The position numbers and the translations under genes are program-made. Below, one piece after another: positions 35,451 to 49,472 of a stretch of 64,000 nt of DNA (position 1 is its first letter; the number at the start of each line of letters is the position of its first letter). This stretch comes from Monosiga brevicollis MX1. Lineage: Eukaryota > Opisthokonta > Choanoflagellata > Craspedida > Salpingoecidae. The notes beneath the pieces are model-generated. The model had not been told where the DNA came from and ran no database searches. It worked only from the letters and a program-made list of their open reading frames with translations. The stretch is from positions 1,036,207 through 1,100,206 of the forward strand of contig NW_001865042.1 in NCBI RefSeq assembly GCF_000002865.3. Reading direction: 5' to 3'.

Positions 35451-36078
35451 GCTGCTGGCTATATCTACGCTGTTCGGGGGTGCACGGCAAGCCCACGGGC
35501 ATCAATACGTCGTTGACAAACGGGCTTTCCCGTCGGCTTGAAGAGCAAGTCATATTCACAGCCAGCCAAATCCCATGCCTTACACAGGGAAGGACCAGAC
35601 CACCACATCGACACGTCATGACCGTGACCAGAGCTCGCACCAGCCCCCAGCTCCCCATGCTCATCCCCATGCTCATCAAGGCCCGCCGTCGCCGCACTCA
35701 ACACACGCTTGCATACCTTCCGCCACCACCGCCGCCGTCAAATCTGACATTCGAGACGAGATTTGTCAGATTGTCAGATGGATAATGTTTGATAACAAAT
35801 GTCAGCAAAATGGATCTGCTCTTGAAAGCGAGACCCTCGTGTTCAGAGAGAGAGAGAGAGTGTGTGTGTGGTCATTTCCGTCACATCGCGGGGCGTTGCG
35901 GCGGTGTGGTGCTCGTTCATTGATCCGATTCGTGGCGGGGTCTGCCTCACGGCTACTACCCTGCTTCGGGGTCTCGCAGCCTGTCGAGCTGTACTTTCAG
36001 AACTTGTCCTGTCGTCGTTGCCATCCCTTCTGTCTTTGACTTGAAGTCTTTCCTTCCGATTGGCATCAGACCAGCGCT
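35451..36078. other. Bidirectional promoter region (COX11 / ankyrin-methyltransferase)
   Basis: A 628-base head-to-head spacer. It holds a GCC/ACC-rich stretch near 35720-35740, an (AG)n-(GT)n patch at 35845-35870, and a cluster of TGTCAGA-type sites at 35749-35778. Confidence 0.5.
35763..35778 (+). promoter_or_regulatory. Tandem TTGTCAGA sites
   Basis: TTGTCAGATTGTCAGA is two exact 8-mers end to end. A further TCTGACA on the other orientation lies at 35749-35755. All sit about 300 bases from both flanking start codons. Confidence 0.4.
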
Positions 36079-37419
36079 ATGAGTATCCCCATCCTGGCGC
36101 TGACAACGGATGAGATTGCGCTGGCCAAGGCTTTTATCACAGCCGCCTCACATGGGGAGCTGGAGGTGATTCAACAGCTTGTCGAGTCGGGGCAGGTGGA
36201 CATCAACATGCGCCGCCGTCGCGGCGATCAGACGGCCCTGCACGCGGCAGTGTTGGCTCGCAAGGTGCCCGTGGTCGAGTACCTCGTCAAGCGCGGTGCC
36301 AACTGCAACGAAATCAATGGCAAAGGCAAGACGCCATTTTGGCTCGGCTGTGCCGTGGCCCTGCCACAAGAAACGCTTGAGCTGATGCTTGACCATGGTG
36401 CCGATATTCTTCAATCCTGTGCTCGCACCGGCGATCTACCATTGCAAGGCGCCCGCGAGCAAACCTCCAACGCGGGTCTCTGCCGTTGGCTTCAGGGCTT
36501 GACGGACGAGGCCCTCGAGGCACGCGAGGCTTCTGGTGCTGGAGCAGCACGCCCAGGCTTCCAACGCTGCCCCCTCTGCTACTTTCAGTACCGTGTGCGC
36601 GGTCGCTGCTATTACTTTTATCAGGACATTGCCCAGGACACGCACCCATATGTGCAGCAGTATCGCCATCTCAAGGCTGCCGATGCCCTTGTGGCCAAGG
36701 CCGGCTACCATCGGCTGGGCAACAAAGCCCACTTACGCAAGGAAATTTCCGAGAGTCTCAGCATCTACAATGCGCTCACTGATCTTCTGCAGACTCGCTC
36801 CATAACCTGGTCTGATCTCTGCGTCATTGATCTCTGTGCGGGCTGTTCCTTGACCACCGTCATCATTGGCGAGGAACATCCGGAGACGCGTGTCTTGGCC
36901 ATCGACCGCATGAGTGAGTATTTGGTTCCACACTTTCAAGACAACATGTCCTACCATCGGCACGACATTATGCACGACGATTTCCTCTCCGCCATGGCCG
37001 CGCAGTGCCAGGGTCGCAAGCATTGCGTTGTCATTGGCATGCATCTGTGTGGCACGCTTTCCGTGCGCGCCATCGACCTCGCCGTGGCCTTGCCCACCTG
37101 CCTGGGCCTCATCCTCTCGCCTTGTTGCATGCCAACGAAAAAGTCTGAACTCAACGTAACGCGTGAACAAGTCTTTGATAACGACACGGATCGCTACGCT
37201 TTTTGGTGCCGCTGGTTGACCGCCCGCATGACTGATGCCGGGTTTGTTGAACCACGGCTCTGGATTGACGAGCAAATTCTCTCTGATCGCAATGCGCTCA
37301 TCTTGGGCACACGGCCAGCTCCCGTTGACGCGATACCAGAGGCTAACCGGTCACCATCACCACCTCTGCAGAACGAGGCCTCGTGCAGTGCCGCCGCTGC
37401 GCCAGTTGCGCCCGAGTAA
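36079..37419 (+). CDS. Ankyrin-repeat protein fused to a class I methyltransferase-like domain
   Basis: A single-exon gene of 446 residues. Residues 15-125 carry ankyrin repeats (DQTALHAAVLARKVPVVEYL, GKTPFWLGCAV, TLELMLDHGADIL). A short Cys-containing linker (RCPLCYFQYRVRGRCYYF) follows. Residues 225-415 form a Rossmann-like methyltransferase domain: the SAM motif is VIDLCAGCSLTTVII, with LAIDR as the acidic strand-2 position, then VVIGMHLCGTLSVRAID and LILSPCCMPTKK. The HLCG and PCC elements occur in a family that includes TRM13-like and METTL25-like proteins. The substrate is not known. The tail from about 415 is low complexity. Confidence 0.75.
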   Translation: MSIPILALTTDEIALAKAFITAASHGELEVIQQLVESGQVDINMRRRRGDQTALHAAVLARKVPVVEYLVKRGANCNEINGKGKTPFWLGCAVALPQETLELMLDHGADILQSCARTGDLPLQGAREQTSNAGLCRWLQGLTDEALEAREASGAGAARPGFQRCPLCYFQYRVRGRCYYFYQDIAQDTHPYVQQYRHLKAADALVAKAGYHRLGNKAHLRKEISESLSIYNALTDLLQTRSITWSDLCVIDLCAGCSLTTVIIGEEHPETRVLAIDRMSEYLVPHFQDNMSYHRHDIMHDDFLSAMAAQCQGRKHCVVIGMHLCGTLSVRAIDLAVALPTCLGLILSPCCMPTKKSELNVTREQVFDNDTDRYAFWCRWLTARMTDAGFVEPRLWIDEQILSDRNALILGTRPAPVDAIPEANRSPSPPLQNEASCSAAAAPVAPE

Positions 37420-37717
37420 AGGCAGGGGTACCGGTGTCCCGAGTGAGTGCAGCACAACGCAGCAAGGGCATCAACGAGTGCTTGGTTGTGTGCGTGCACG
37501 GCGGGCATTTGAACAGTGGCATTTGTGACGTTGACATGTAAATTCACAAAAAAACAACAACAACAACAAAACAGTTCATTGTTATCCTTCCTACCTACGG
37601 CAGCTCTCGCAACACCGCAAACACAAACTAAGGTTTGCGGCACAGACAGGCAACTACACACACCGCGCGCCACAAAGTTCCCAACGGGAAGAAAAGAAAG
37701 GGCATCTCTTGGGCATA

Positions 37718-38995
37718 TCACGACAGAGCTTCGAGGCTCTGCTTGGCAGACTCCATGGCTCGCAAAAATTCGTAAAACTGTGGCAGGGTCAATTCTACAC
37801 GCCAACGAGATGCACCCCGGTGAGACGCATGTTGAACAGGCTCAAATTGAGGAGGGCACCGTGGACTGGGCCCGTATCATGGCTTGAGGCTCCCACGACT
37901 GACCCATGTAAACGTCTTCGTTGCCTTGGCCCTTGTTCAGGGTGAGTTTCAGTTGAAGAAAGGTCTCGCCTGATGCCTCAAAGACAGAGCTCCCGGCCGT
38001 CACTGCGAGCAAGGACAGCACATTGAGATGTCAGGAGGAAGGGGAGGCGGAAGGCACTGGCAGCGTATTGCTAATTGCGGCGGTACCAAACGATGCGGAC
38101 CTCCAAATTTCCACTGCATGTCCACCAGGTTGTGAATGGAGAACGTTTGGCCTGCCAGGCGCAGAGAAGGTTGTTGAGATTGAGAGGCAGGTGCGTCAAA
38201 GTAAGATGCGTGAGTGACGTCAAATATTGACCTACCGACGAGTGTCATGGAAAGCTCGGCGAGCTGTGCTTTGAATTGCTTGGCAATAAAGGTCGCCTTT
38301 CCTTTGCCATAGCCTACCGTCGCGAGCACCGGGGCGCGAGTGGGTTCCACACGAATGAAACGACGTGCTCACTTGTTTGCCACCAAAGCTGGGCCACCGG
38401 TGGAAAAAGCAATCAAAGCAAACCTAGAGCAGTCACGTCTTCGAACAGTTGTTTGGGGTTGAGACTGGCACGTTGAACAGCGCGGAAGAACATGAGCCAG
38501 GCCTTGACGAGCGTTTCAGCTTGCTTCTGAGGGAGGTCATGTTGTTGGCCCAAAGTAGTGATGGCCTTGACCATGCCGTCCACCTGCAAGAGGCAATCGA
38601 AGAGCATGTGAGAAGCAATGGGTACGCGGTGAATCGGTTAGAAGCGATGCTACGCATCGTAGCAGCAGCAGCAGCCGCAGCCGCAGGTCCCGGCTGGGTG
38701 TTCAAAGAGCTGAGACAGCCCTCGTTCTGGAGGAACGCTGGGCGGCGAAGCATACCGATTGCGGGGCGGTTAGGATCTGGAACACTAGCTCAATGAGGGC
38801 AGCAAAAGCCTAATGGTTCAGCGGCAGGTTGGGATGAAATGGCGCACGGATCAGGTTGTGTTCACGCCTTCGAGGGCAGGGGGCATGGCCGTGTGCGGAA
38901 CTCGAGCCTGGCTTGCCTCATCAGGCAGTTGATCGGCACTGCGCAGTTCCTTCAGCCACTGCTCATCAGGCTTGCGGCCAAAGTGAAACGTCATG
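37718..38995 (-). CDS. COMMD7: COMM domain-containing protein, COMMD7-like
   Basis: A subunit of the Commander endosomal recycling complex. Exons recognised are about 38995-38870 (MTFHFGRKPDEQWLKELRSA), 38808-38754 (AFAALIELVFQILTAPQS), about 38590-38425 (VDGMVKAITTLGQQ, LFEDVTAL), about 38306-38236 (GYGKGKATFIAKQFKAQL), 38151-38101, 38002-37904 and 37794-37718. The last three encode the COMM domain: GQTFSIHNLVDMQWKFG, then VTAGSS, FLQLKLTLNKGQ and VYMELTLPQFYEFLRAMESA. The order and spacing match human COMMD7 (about 200 residues). The inter-exon phases I checked agree across the COMM domain; the first exon boundaries are approximate. Confidence 0.88.
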
Positions 38996-39454
38996 GTGGC
39001 AACGGTGCTTGCCAAGGAAAAACCACGTGTGCACTGCTTGGTGCACAAGATACTTCTCAGCCCCTCTTTTGAGGTCCAAAAGGTCCAGGGGCCACCGGTC
39101 GCAGGTCGTCGAGATTCTCGCTTGTGCAAACTACCCAAAAAGAAAGAAAAAAAAAAGTGTGTGTGTGTGTGTGTGTGTTGGGTTTGCTTGATCAAGATTC
39201 AGAAAAAAAAAAGGCACTAAAGCACTAAAGAACGAGAAAGGGAGGGTGTGCGTGGGTGCAGGGGAAATGGAGAGCAAGGAGAGAGCTTTGTTGGAAAGCC
39301 ATGCGAGAATGTATCTGCCTTTTTCTGGGCTAGACAGGGTTGTCAACTGGAAACATCAATTTTGAATCAGTGTTCTGGCAAGCGACATTTATTCGAAAAG
39401 GGGGCAAGACGAGACGGCGACAGGTGTATCAAGATTTTGCGGAGAAAGAGATGC
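38996..39454. other. Spacer between PCYT2 and COMMD7
   Basis: About 460 bases between two tandem minus-strand genes. It has an A-run with a (GT)n tract (39131-39179) and another A-run (39203-39212). No motif site was seen. Confidence 0.45.
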
Positions 39455-41574
<2,120 letters not shown>

Positions 41575-41942
41575 GGCTATGCTGTGTGATTGGCACGAGG
41601 ACAAGCCGTCACCAGGTAGCGTCAGCACAAGGACGAAGAAGGAGAGGAAGGAGGAGAAGGAGGGAGGAGGCAGCAGCAGGAGGAGGAGGCAGCAGCAGAA
41701 GAAGAAATGATCAGAAAACTGTCACGGAGAAAAATTTGGGATTGTAGGCAGTGCCGTGCTGATGCTTGACTAGGAGCGATTCTGCACCTTGTTGATGGAT
41801 ACGGGGGGGGGGGCTTCCAAGAGGAAATGTGGCAAGAACGAAAAGGTTGTAGCAGATCGGCAGAGCGCAAAAACTGGCACCCCCGAGCGAGATGTCACAA
41901 GAGCGCGCGGGAGATGATCATCATCAGCACTTGCAACGCTTA

Positions 41943-41944
<2 letters not shown>

Positions 41945-42033
<89 letters not shown>
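41945..42033. repeat. (CT)n microsatellite, about 44 units
   Basis: An uninterrupted dinucleotide run of about 88 bases between the PCYT2 and myosin genes. Confidence 0.95.
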
Positions 42034-42035
<2 letters not shown>

Positions 42036-42270
42036 CATGTGGGTTTTTGTTTGGTGTTTTGCTGGAGGGGCTGGTGTGGGTGCGGCAAGGGGGAAGCCAG
42101 CTTAAATCCGTGTGTGGGTGTGGGGTGCTTGGGATGGCGCAAGACCGTACACGTCAACACCAGCGTACACGTACAGAGTCATTTTTGATTATACCCCACC
42201 AAAATATAAAAGAAATATCAGCATGGAACAGGTGGTGAGAACGTGTGTTGTACCGGGAGAGGTACATCAC

Positions 42271-42279
42271 GTTGTCAGA
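42271..42279 (+). promoter_or_regulatory. GTTGTCAGA motif between PCYT2 and myosin
   Basis: An exact copy of the 9-mer on the plus strand, about 700 bases from the PCYT2 start and 1.25 kb from the myosin start. Confidence 0.3.
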
Positions 42280-43532
42280 GCGTGTCTAACGCAGTCAAGC
42301 AGCCAACCAGTCGTCATGCAGTCAAGCAGGAGTAGCAGTAGCGGCTTTGCCTCTCAGCAACTGCCTTTGTGATGCTATGCCGGCTTGCAAGCCTTGATTC
42401 CTGCCTGGTCTGGTCCACCCGCTTACATTTGGTAACCGCAGTTGACTTTGCTCTATTGATGGGTGTACACAAAAGAACACCACACATATCCGCCCACTTT
42501 TCTTCTTCTCTGCCTCTCTTGTCTCCGTCGCTCTACCAGCCCTCTCTCTGCATTTGGCTCCATATCTCCGTATCCCGGGTGGATCCCACACACGCCATCT
42601 CTGCCTCCCTGCCTCATTCTCACTCCCCCTCTGCCCGGCTCTGACCATCAAGTGACGACGCGCAAAAGTGGGATTTTGATTTTTGTCTTCAACACCAGGT
42701 GTGTGCGGCTCTCCGCCGGCTCCCTCTCTGCTCAGCTCCTGGGTCTTTGCTCCCGGCGGCCGCTGTGCCGGCTTGTTTGAGGCTCTTCTTTGGTTCGGTG
42801 GTGGTCGTCTTCATGTTGCCAGCAGCTTGTTGGTCCGGGCGCACACATTGGAATGCATGCACAGAATCAGACGCAGATAGCCCTCTCCCGCCTCCTTCCC
42901 CCCTTTTCCGTCAACGATCCCGGCTTCTTGGTTGCCATCTGCTTCATCCGCCCCTCGCTCGGTCCCATCATCCATCCGCCTGACATTGCTTCAACAAGGC
43001 ACAGCCTAGCTCATTTCTCATTGCGCCGCCTCTCCTTGGCTCTCGCCCGATTATCCATCCATTCACCCCTTTTCTGTTCTCCGCTCAGCCTGCGCGCTGA
43101 GCAAGAGTTGTGCACCGGCCCAAGCACCTTCAAAGCCACTCGAAAAACAAACAACAACAACAACATATGCGTGCCCACACCCATGTACAGCCAGTTGCAA
43201 AGCGGGCATGCTTGTTTGGTGCTGCTTGTTCATGTAGTCCGCCCCCTTCTCGTCTGGATCTTGGTGGTGGTGGTGGTAGTGGCTTTTTTTTTTGTCCTTT
43301 CACCTAATGAGCCTACCAGTTACATCACTTACTCATCGGCCCCCTCCTCCTCCCTTTTTTTTCGTATTTTTGTGGTTTTAGTAGCCAAGTATCTCAGGTG
43401 CACAGCCGAGTGCCCCGAGCAAAAGTGCCCCGAGCAAACGAGCGGCACTGTTGGCTGAAAGGTCTCGCCCGGGGAGGCGGATAGTACCACAAGCCCTCTC
43501 TCCCCGTCCACCGTTTGTACGACACCACCGTC

Positions 43533-46500
43533 ATGTCTGGCTTTGAGCAAACACACGATCTGGCCTCGTCCGAGAGCCTGGACGAAACCCGTCTTAGCAA
43601 TGCCCTCGAGGCTCGCTATGGTGCAGATATGATCTACGTAAGCAACCCCCGGCCCACCTCAACCCCGGCGCTCGCCCGCCAATGCCACTCGGCCTCACAA
43701 TCTGATCTCCTCGCCCATGTTTGGTGCATTCGTTAGACGTATGTGGGTGACATCCTCGTGGCCGTCAACCCGTACCGCATGTTGCCCCTCTATACCCCGG
43801 CCGTGCAGCGCAAGTACATGAACATGCTGCAGCGCTCAGCACAGCCACCCCATCTCTACGCCATTGCCGATGCTGCCTACAATCAGATGTCTCGCAATGC
43901 TACGCCTCAGGTGGCAGTCATCTCCGGCGAGTCGGGTGCTGGCAAGACCGAGTCCACCAAGCACTTCATTCGCCAAATCATGGAGGTCAGCAGCCGTGGC
44001 GTCGGTGCCGGTGCCGGCGACGAGGACGATGGTGGTGAACGCAAGCGTCACCCCATCGAAGCCAAGATTATGGCGTGCAACCCGGTTCTTGAAGCCTTTG
44101 GCAATGCCCAGACCGTCATGAACGACAACTCTTCACGCTTCGGCAAGTTTGTGGAGCTCAAGTTTAACAACTTGGGTCAGGTCTTTGGTGCCTCCATGTC
44201 ACATTATCTCCTTGAGAAGGCCCGCGTTGTGAGCCAGGGGACCGGCGAACGCAACTTCCACATCTTTGAGCTTCTTCTTGAAGGCACCAGCAACAACCTT
44301 GGCCGCTACCACCTCGACGGCTACGACAACTTCCGCTACTTGGCCTCGCGGGACGAGGACAAGGCCCGGCTGGCCCAGGAATGGAAGGAAGTCCAGGATG
44401 CCTTCCCTGGTATCGGTTTCACCACCGACGATCTCGAGTGCGTCAACAAGATTATTGCCGCCATCCTGCTCCTCGGTCAGCTTGAATTCAAGGAGGGAGG
44501 AAATGGCGAAGACGCCGAAATTGTAGACCCCAAGCCTTTGAACCACGCCGCCGAGCTGCTCGGCGTCTCTGCCGAAAAGCTGCGTGTCGGCTTCATGACC
44601 AACAAGCTCGTCCTCGGTAGTGAAACAATCTACAAGCCCCTCAATGTCCAAAAGAGCTCCGAGTCTCGCGACGCCGTGAGCAAGGCGGTGTATGACCGCA
44701 TGTTCGAGTGGCTCGTCACCAAAATCGACATGATGCTTTGCCCTGCCGAAGCCCGCCTCGAGGATACCTACACCATTGGTATCCTTGATATTTTCGGTTT
44801 TGAGGACTTTAAGAACAACGGTTTTGATCAGATCTGCATCAATCTGGCCAACGAGTCCCTTCACAAGTTCTTCAACACGCATATCTTCGCGTCTGAGCTC
44901 GAGGAGTATGCGGCCGAAGGCATCGATGGAGCATCGGTTCTCTTCACCGACAACGGCGAGATTCTCAACCTCTTTTTTGATCGCCCCGACGGCCTCTTTG
45001 CCGTGCTTGATGAGGAGACCAACTTTCCCTCTGCCACAGACAAAACGCTCATGACCAAGCTGGAGCAACAGATGGAACGTCACACCCCCTTTGAAATGAA
45101 CAAGGGCGGCTACGCCTTTGCCATTCAGCACTACGCCGGTCCCATCACCTACCAAGGCACAGGTCTCCTCGATAAGAACAAGGACCCCCTGCCCAACCGC
45201 ATGTCCGAAAGCATGACCGACGCCTCCAACCCCCTGGCGCAACTTCTCTTCAAGCCCGACTTTGTCAAGCGCACTCGCGGCGACGCAGCTGGTGGTGACA
45301 TTGACGGTGCCAAGTCCAAAAAGGGCAAGGGCAAGGGCAAGCAGGGACCCAAAAAGGGCATCAACACCGTCAGCACGGGCTTCCGCATCTCCCTCGAGAA
45401 GCTGATGGAGCGGATGAACCGTTGCAAGCCCCACTTTGTCCGCTGCATCAAGCCCAATCTGGCCAAGGCCCCTGGTCGCTTCGGTTCGTGTCCTGACGCT
45501 CGCTTGTTTTGTTCTGCTCTCGCCCCTGCCGACTGGGATGGCCTGCTATGCACCCTGGCCAACGCACAACGCTTTGTCCTTCCTTGCTGGGTTTGCTTAC
45601 ACCGCTTGCATCTTTGTTTGTTGCCAATGGTTGTGTGCAGAATCGGCCATGGTCATGAAGCAGCTCAAGTACACCGGTATGCTGCAGACGATTGAGATTC
45701 GCAAAGACGGTTACCCGAACCGCCCCTCCTTCAAGCAATTCATTGACACGTATCGTGGTGCTGTTTTCGACTTTACCAAGCCGATGGACTACACGTCCGC
45801 CAACTGCACTCGTATTCTGCAAAAGGCAGAGGAAAAGCAACGCGAGGTGGCCGCTGCCAACAAGCTCACCGGCAAAACGGCGCATTTGGATAAATGGATC
45901 GTGGCCAAGACCAAAGTCTTCCTCAAGTACTGGCACCAGGATATCCTGGACAACTTTTACCGGCCCATGGACGCGGCCGCAGTGCGCATCCAGGCATGGA
46001 CTCGACGCTACCTTGCGCAACTGCGCTTCTACCCCATTGTCATGGAGTATCGCAAGCGTTTGGCGGCAACAGACGACTTCTTCCGTGCCGTGCGCGTGGG
46101 TGGCGAGAACACGTTTACTGCCCAGAACAACCTTATTGACGAGGAAACACGTCGTGGCCCCGAGGATCTGGGCATCGTGCAGAAGATGACGGCCAAGGAG
46201 GAGGCCAAGGCCAAGAAGGCCATGAACAAGGAGGCCAAGGCTGCCGTCACGACGGACGCCAAGGCCAACCAGAAGAACGCCAAGAAGGCCCAGGTCGAGT
46301 TGGCCAAGCACCAGCAGGCGGCTCTCAAGTGGTGGTCCAAGTTCGAACACCGCCGCAACGTTCACCAGAACGACAAGGGCCAAATCTACCCCTGGTTCCA
46401 CGGACTCATCTCGCGTGCCGATGCAGAAAATTTCTTGCGCGACGAGGATCCTGGTACTTTCCTGGTGCGCGTGTCGGAGCGTGCCAACGGTTATGGCCTC

Positions 46501-47500
46501 TCGTTCAAGTACAATAAACGCTCGCGCCACTACAAGATCTCGCTCTCGCCAGCCGGTGGCTACAAGGTGGTGGGCAGCTCGGAAGATTTCCCAACCCTCG
46601 CCGAATTGGTCGAGTACTTTGGCAGCAACCCGCTCTCAGCTGATGGTGACAAGCTGGGTGACCCCTTGCTTCTGGATCACGACCTCAACCTCGGCATTGG
46701 CAATTCCAATGCCGAGGGTAGCGACAAGAAGCCCAAGCAGAATTACGAAGAATTTACTCCCCGCGGCGCGCCCGCCAACAATTCTCCCCTCCTGCCCGAG
46801 GAATACCTGCGCACACCCGACAAGCCACCATCCTACATTCGTGGCAAGCTGTCTCGCGAGCAAACAGAGGATGAGTTGCGCAAGATGGGTGACGATGGCC
46901 ACTTTGTGGTTCGTCTCAAGTCGCAAAAGGACAACCAGATCGTCTATGCCCTGTCCTATAGCGCAGAAGGCGTGTTTTACCACCATCTTCTGATGCGAGC
47001 CAAGGGACGTCCCTTCACCCTCAATGACCGTAAGTTTTTGCCCCCGTTCTGCTTTCATACCCCTCTTTGATACTTCTCCTCTCCTTCTCTTTATCTTTTG
47101 ATCGTTTCTCCTCTCCTTCTCTTTATCATGTGGCCTGTTCACACGCCCATTGACGCTCCAAGCTTGCATCCTTGTAAAATGGAGTCACACGTGCTAGTCT
47201 CCTTCTCTTTTCTCACTCGGTCCACAATTGCCCCGCTTGCGTGCTTTTCTTTTTTTAGGCAACCTGCGGGTTGACTATCTGGAAGATGCGATTGAGAAGT
47301 TTCAGGATCGCGTCTATCCTGGTCTTGCTACGCGATTGCAGCGCTCCTTTGGAGTGGGTGGCATCAGCAAGTTTGCTCGCCCGTCGGTGCACGCCAAAGC
47401 TTACGGTGCCGCAGCTGCCGGCAAGAACAGGAATCCCAAGAACAAGAAGAAAAAGGGTGGAGCTAGCAAGCCCAAGGCCCAAAAGTTTACTCTTGATTAA
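43533..47500 (+). CDS. Myosin motor with tandem C-terminal SH2 domains
   Basis: An actin-based ATP-driven motor coupled to phosphotyrosine-binding modules. Four exons (43533-43637, 43737-45483, 45641-47029, 47259-47500) close exactly in frame at 1,160 residues. The motor has NPYRMLPLY, the P-loop GESGAGKTESTKHF, switch I NDNSSRFGKFVE, switch II DIFGFEDF, and the actin-binding/converter region RMNRCKPHFVRCIKPN with KWIVAKTKVFLKYW. One IQ motif follows (VRIQAWTRRYLAQLR), then a Lys/Ala-rich linker. SH2-1 starts WFHGLISRADAENFL and keeps FLVRVSE with the phosphotyrosine-binding Arg. SH2-2 starts YIRGKLSREQTEDELR and has FVVRLKS. The C-terminus is Lys-rich. The SH3-like N-terminal domain of many myosins is absent. 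SH2-bearing myosins are known from choanoflagellate genomes and not from animals. Confidence 0.95.
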
Positions 47501-48451
47501 TGCGTGCGCTCCGTCGCCATTCCTGGTGTCGTTGAGCGCGCCAATCGGCTGGCGTTTACCCGAGTTGCGTGTTGGCCCTGATTGCTGGATGATTTCGGCC
47601 ACGCCGAGGCCCATCGGGCAGGTTGGCAGTACCTATCATGCAACATGTCCTTGCTGCTGACGACCTTTGGCGTGTTGTTTCAAGCGAATGTTGTCATGTT
47701 ACGCACCGCTGCTTTTACCCTTTCCGGCCTGGTTTCCATTTTTTTTTCTTCTTGACCCATCCCAGGGTCAAAATTAGTAGTCGTTTCTTTTCCTTAAATG
47801 TATGCCTGTCCTTCCTCTTTTCGCCCGTGAGCGGCCTGGCCTGTTTTAACCCGTTTGTGTCGGGGGTTTGTCTTTGTGCGGTTTTTTCTCGCTCTTTCGT
47901 TTCATTCAGGATAGACAAGGGTGACTTGCTTGTTTGCATTTGGTTTTTTTTTCTGCTTTGTTCTTCAGCGACCCCTTTTTGATTCATGATTTCAATCTGG
48001 TACTGAGCAGTGTTGCGATCACGCTCGCCCACCATAGGGCTTTGCGGTTCGTGATTGCAGCCATGTCGGCCAATGCTTGTTGAATTTTCTGTTTCACATG
48101 TCAATTTATTCCTTTTTCGTTGTTCTCTGCGCTGTCTTGTCGACATCATTCCTTTCTCTCTTTACCTGCTGGCATGTCTCGTACACGAAGCCTTGTTGTT
48201 ATAAGCTGAACGACTGGCGCTCGTGGCTAATTGCAAATTTGAATGCGCGTCGTCCCCTCAGCTTTACCAGAGTCACGGCATGCGTCTTTTGGCTGTGTTG
48301 CAGGTGGGCCAGGCTAGCAGGTTGCGACTTTACCAAAGATTAACGACGTGCGGCCACGTTAGATTGTTGGGCAAAACTTGGAGAAGGGACAGCACAAAGA
48401 ACATGAGAGGAACAACACGCAACAGCAAGGAACACAAATGTGTCAGCGAAT
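47501..48451. other. Convergent 3' regions of myosin and AP-1 sigma
   Basis: A 951-base interval between two stop codons on opposite strands, T-rich on the plus strand (47730-47980). No further gene is recognised. Confidence 0.45.
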
Positions 48452-49441
48452 CTAGGGCGCCAGATTGAGGATTTCTTCCATGGAGACCTTGGCACTCTCC
48501 GTCTCCTATTGCGACAAGGGGCGACGACGTTGGACGAGGGTGAGATGCGAGGCAGGCAGGCGCAGTTGCTGGTTTGCGAGGCCCGGGAAAGGAAGAGGTA
48601 GGAAGGCCGTACTTCTTGTAAGAGGTCTTGAGCCGTGATGGCCTTGAGAATATGCTTTTTGCTGGTCTCTTGCATCTCCCCACCGATCAGGAGCTCGTCC
48701 AGCATGTAGTAGGCTTTCTCGTAGTTAAAGATGATATCAAGCTCACACACCTGCCAAGGGGGGGGCGAGGGGCAACGTTATCGTGATTGCAGTCGAGGCT
48801 ACAGGCAAGCGTGTCTCGGGATTGGAGGCAGGTGGATTGAAATTGAGGGGTCGAATCAAGGGGCCACCTACGCTGCCGAAATACTTGTCGAGAAGCTCTA
48901 CGTAGCGATGAATGATTTCCAAGGTGATGAGCTCGTTGTCATCTGGAGACACGGCAAAGGCAAAGTAGAGACTGGCATAGCTGTAGTAGCAGCAAGAGGC
49001 GAGGGCGTGAGCAAGGTTCGTTGGCCCAGGCGGGCATCGGAAGGGTCAAAACGATTGGGCGCTGGCAGGTGACGGACCGTTTGTAGATGACCTTGACATT
49101 CTTCCACTCGATCAGATTACACATTTTGGGTTTGCGGGCCAGGATCATGGTGATCAGCTCGCGCGTTGATTTTTTGCGCTCTTTCTGCTCGAGCAATCAA
49201 CATATGGATGAGGAACGATGTGAAGAGAACCAAGCACCAGGGCACCTCGCTCGTTGTGGATAGAGATGGGATCGCGCTGGCCTGAGTCATACCTGACGTG
49301 CGGCTTCATACCACTTTTGGAGGCGCAGCTTGCCTTGGCGGCTGAACATCAGAACAAAATGAATCTGCACATGGGTGTATGGGGGCATTGAGAAATAATC
49401 GAGAAGGGACAGCAGGGCGATTGCCATGGTTTGCCAGTGAG

Positions 49442-49472
<31 letters not shown>

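Larger units (their letters stand above)
41575..43532. other. Divergent promoter region (PCYT2 / SH2 myosin)
   Basis: This is the longest gene-free stretch, 1.96 kb between two divergent genes. It contains a purine-rich GGA/GCA region (41630-41705), a long (CT)n tract, a GTTGTCAGA site at 42271 and pyrimidine-rich leader sequence before the myosin ATG (42480-43400). No coding exon is supported, although a 5' untranslated exon for myosin is likely. Confidence 0.5.

Noticed and set aside
44199-45434. Long minus-strand open frame (411 codons) opposite the myosin motor
   Set aside because: It is the antisense of a strongly GC3-biased exon; the plus strand has unmistakable myosin motifs and the antisense has none.
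45448-46530. Long minus-strand open frame (360 codons) opposite the myosin neck and SH2-1
   Set aside because: Same reason: an antisense shadow of the SH2-myosin exon, low in complexity and without domains.
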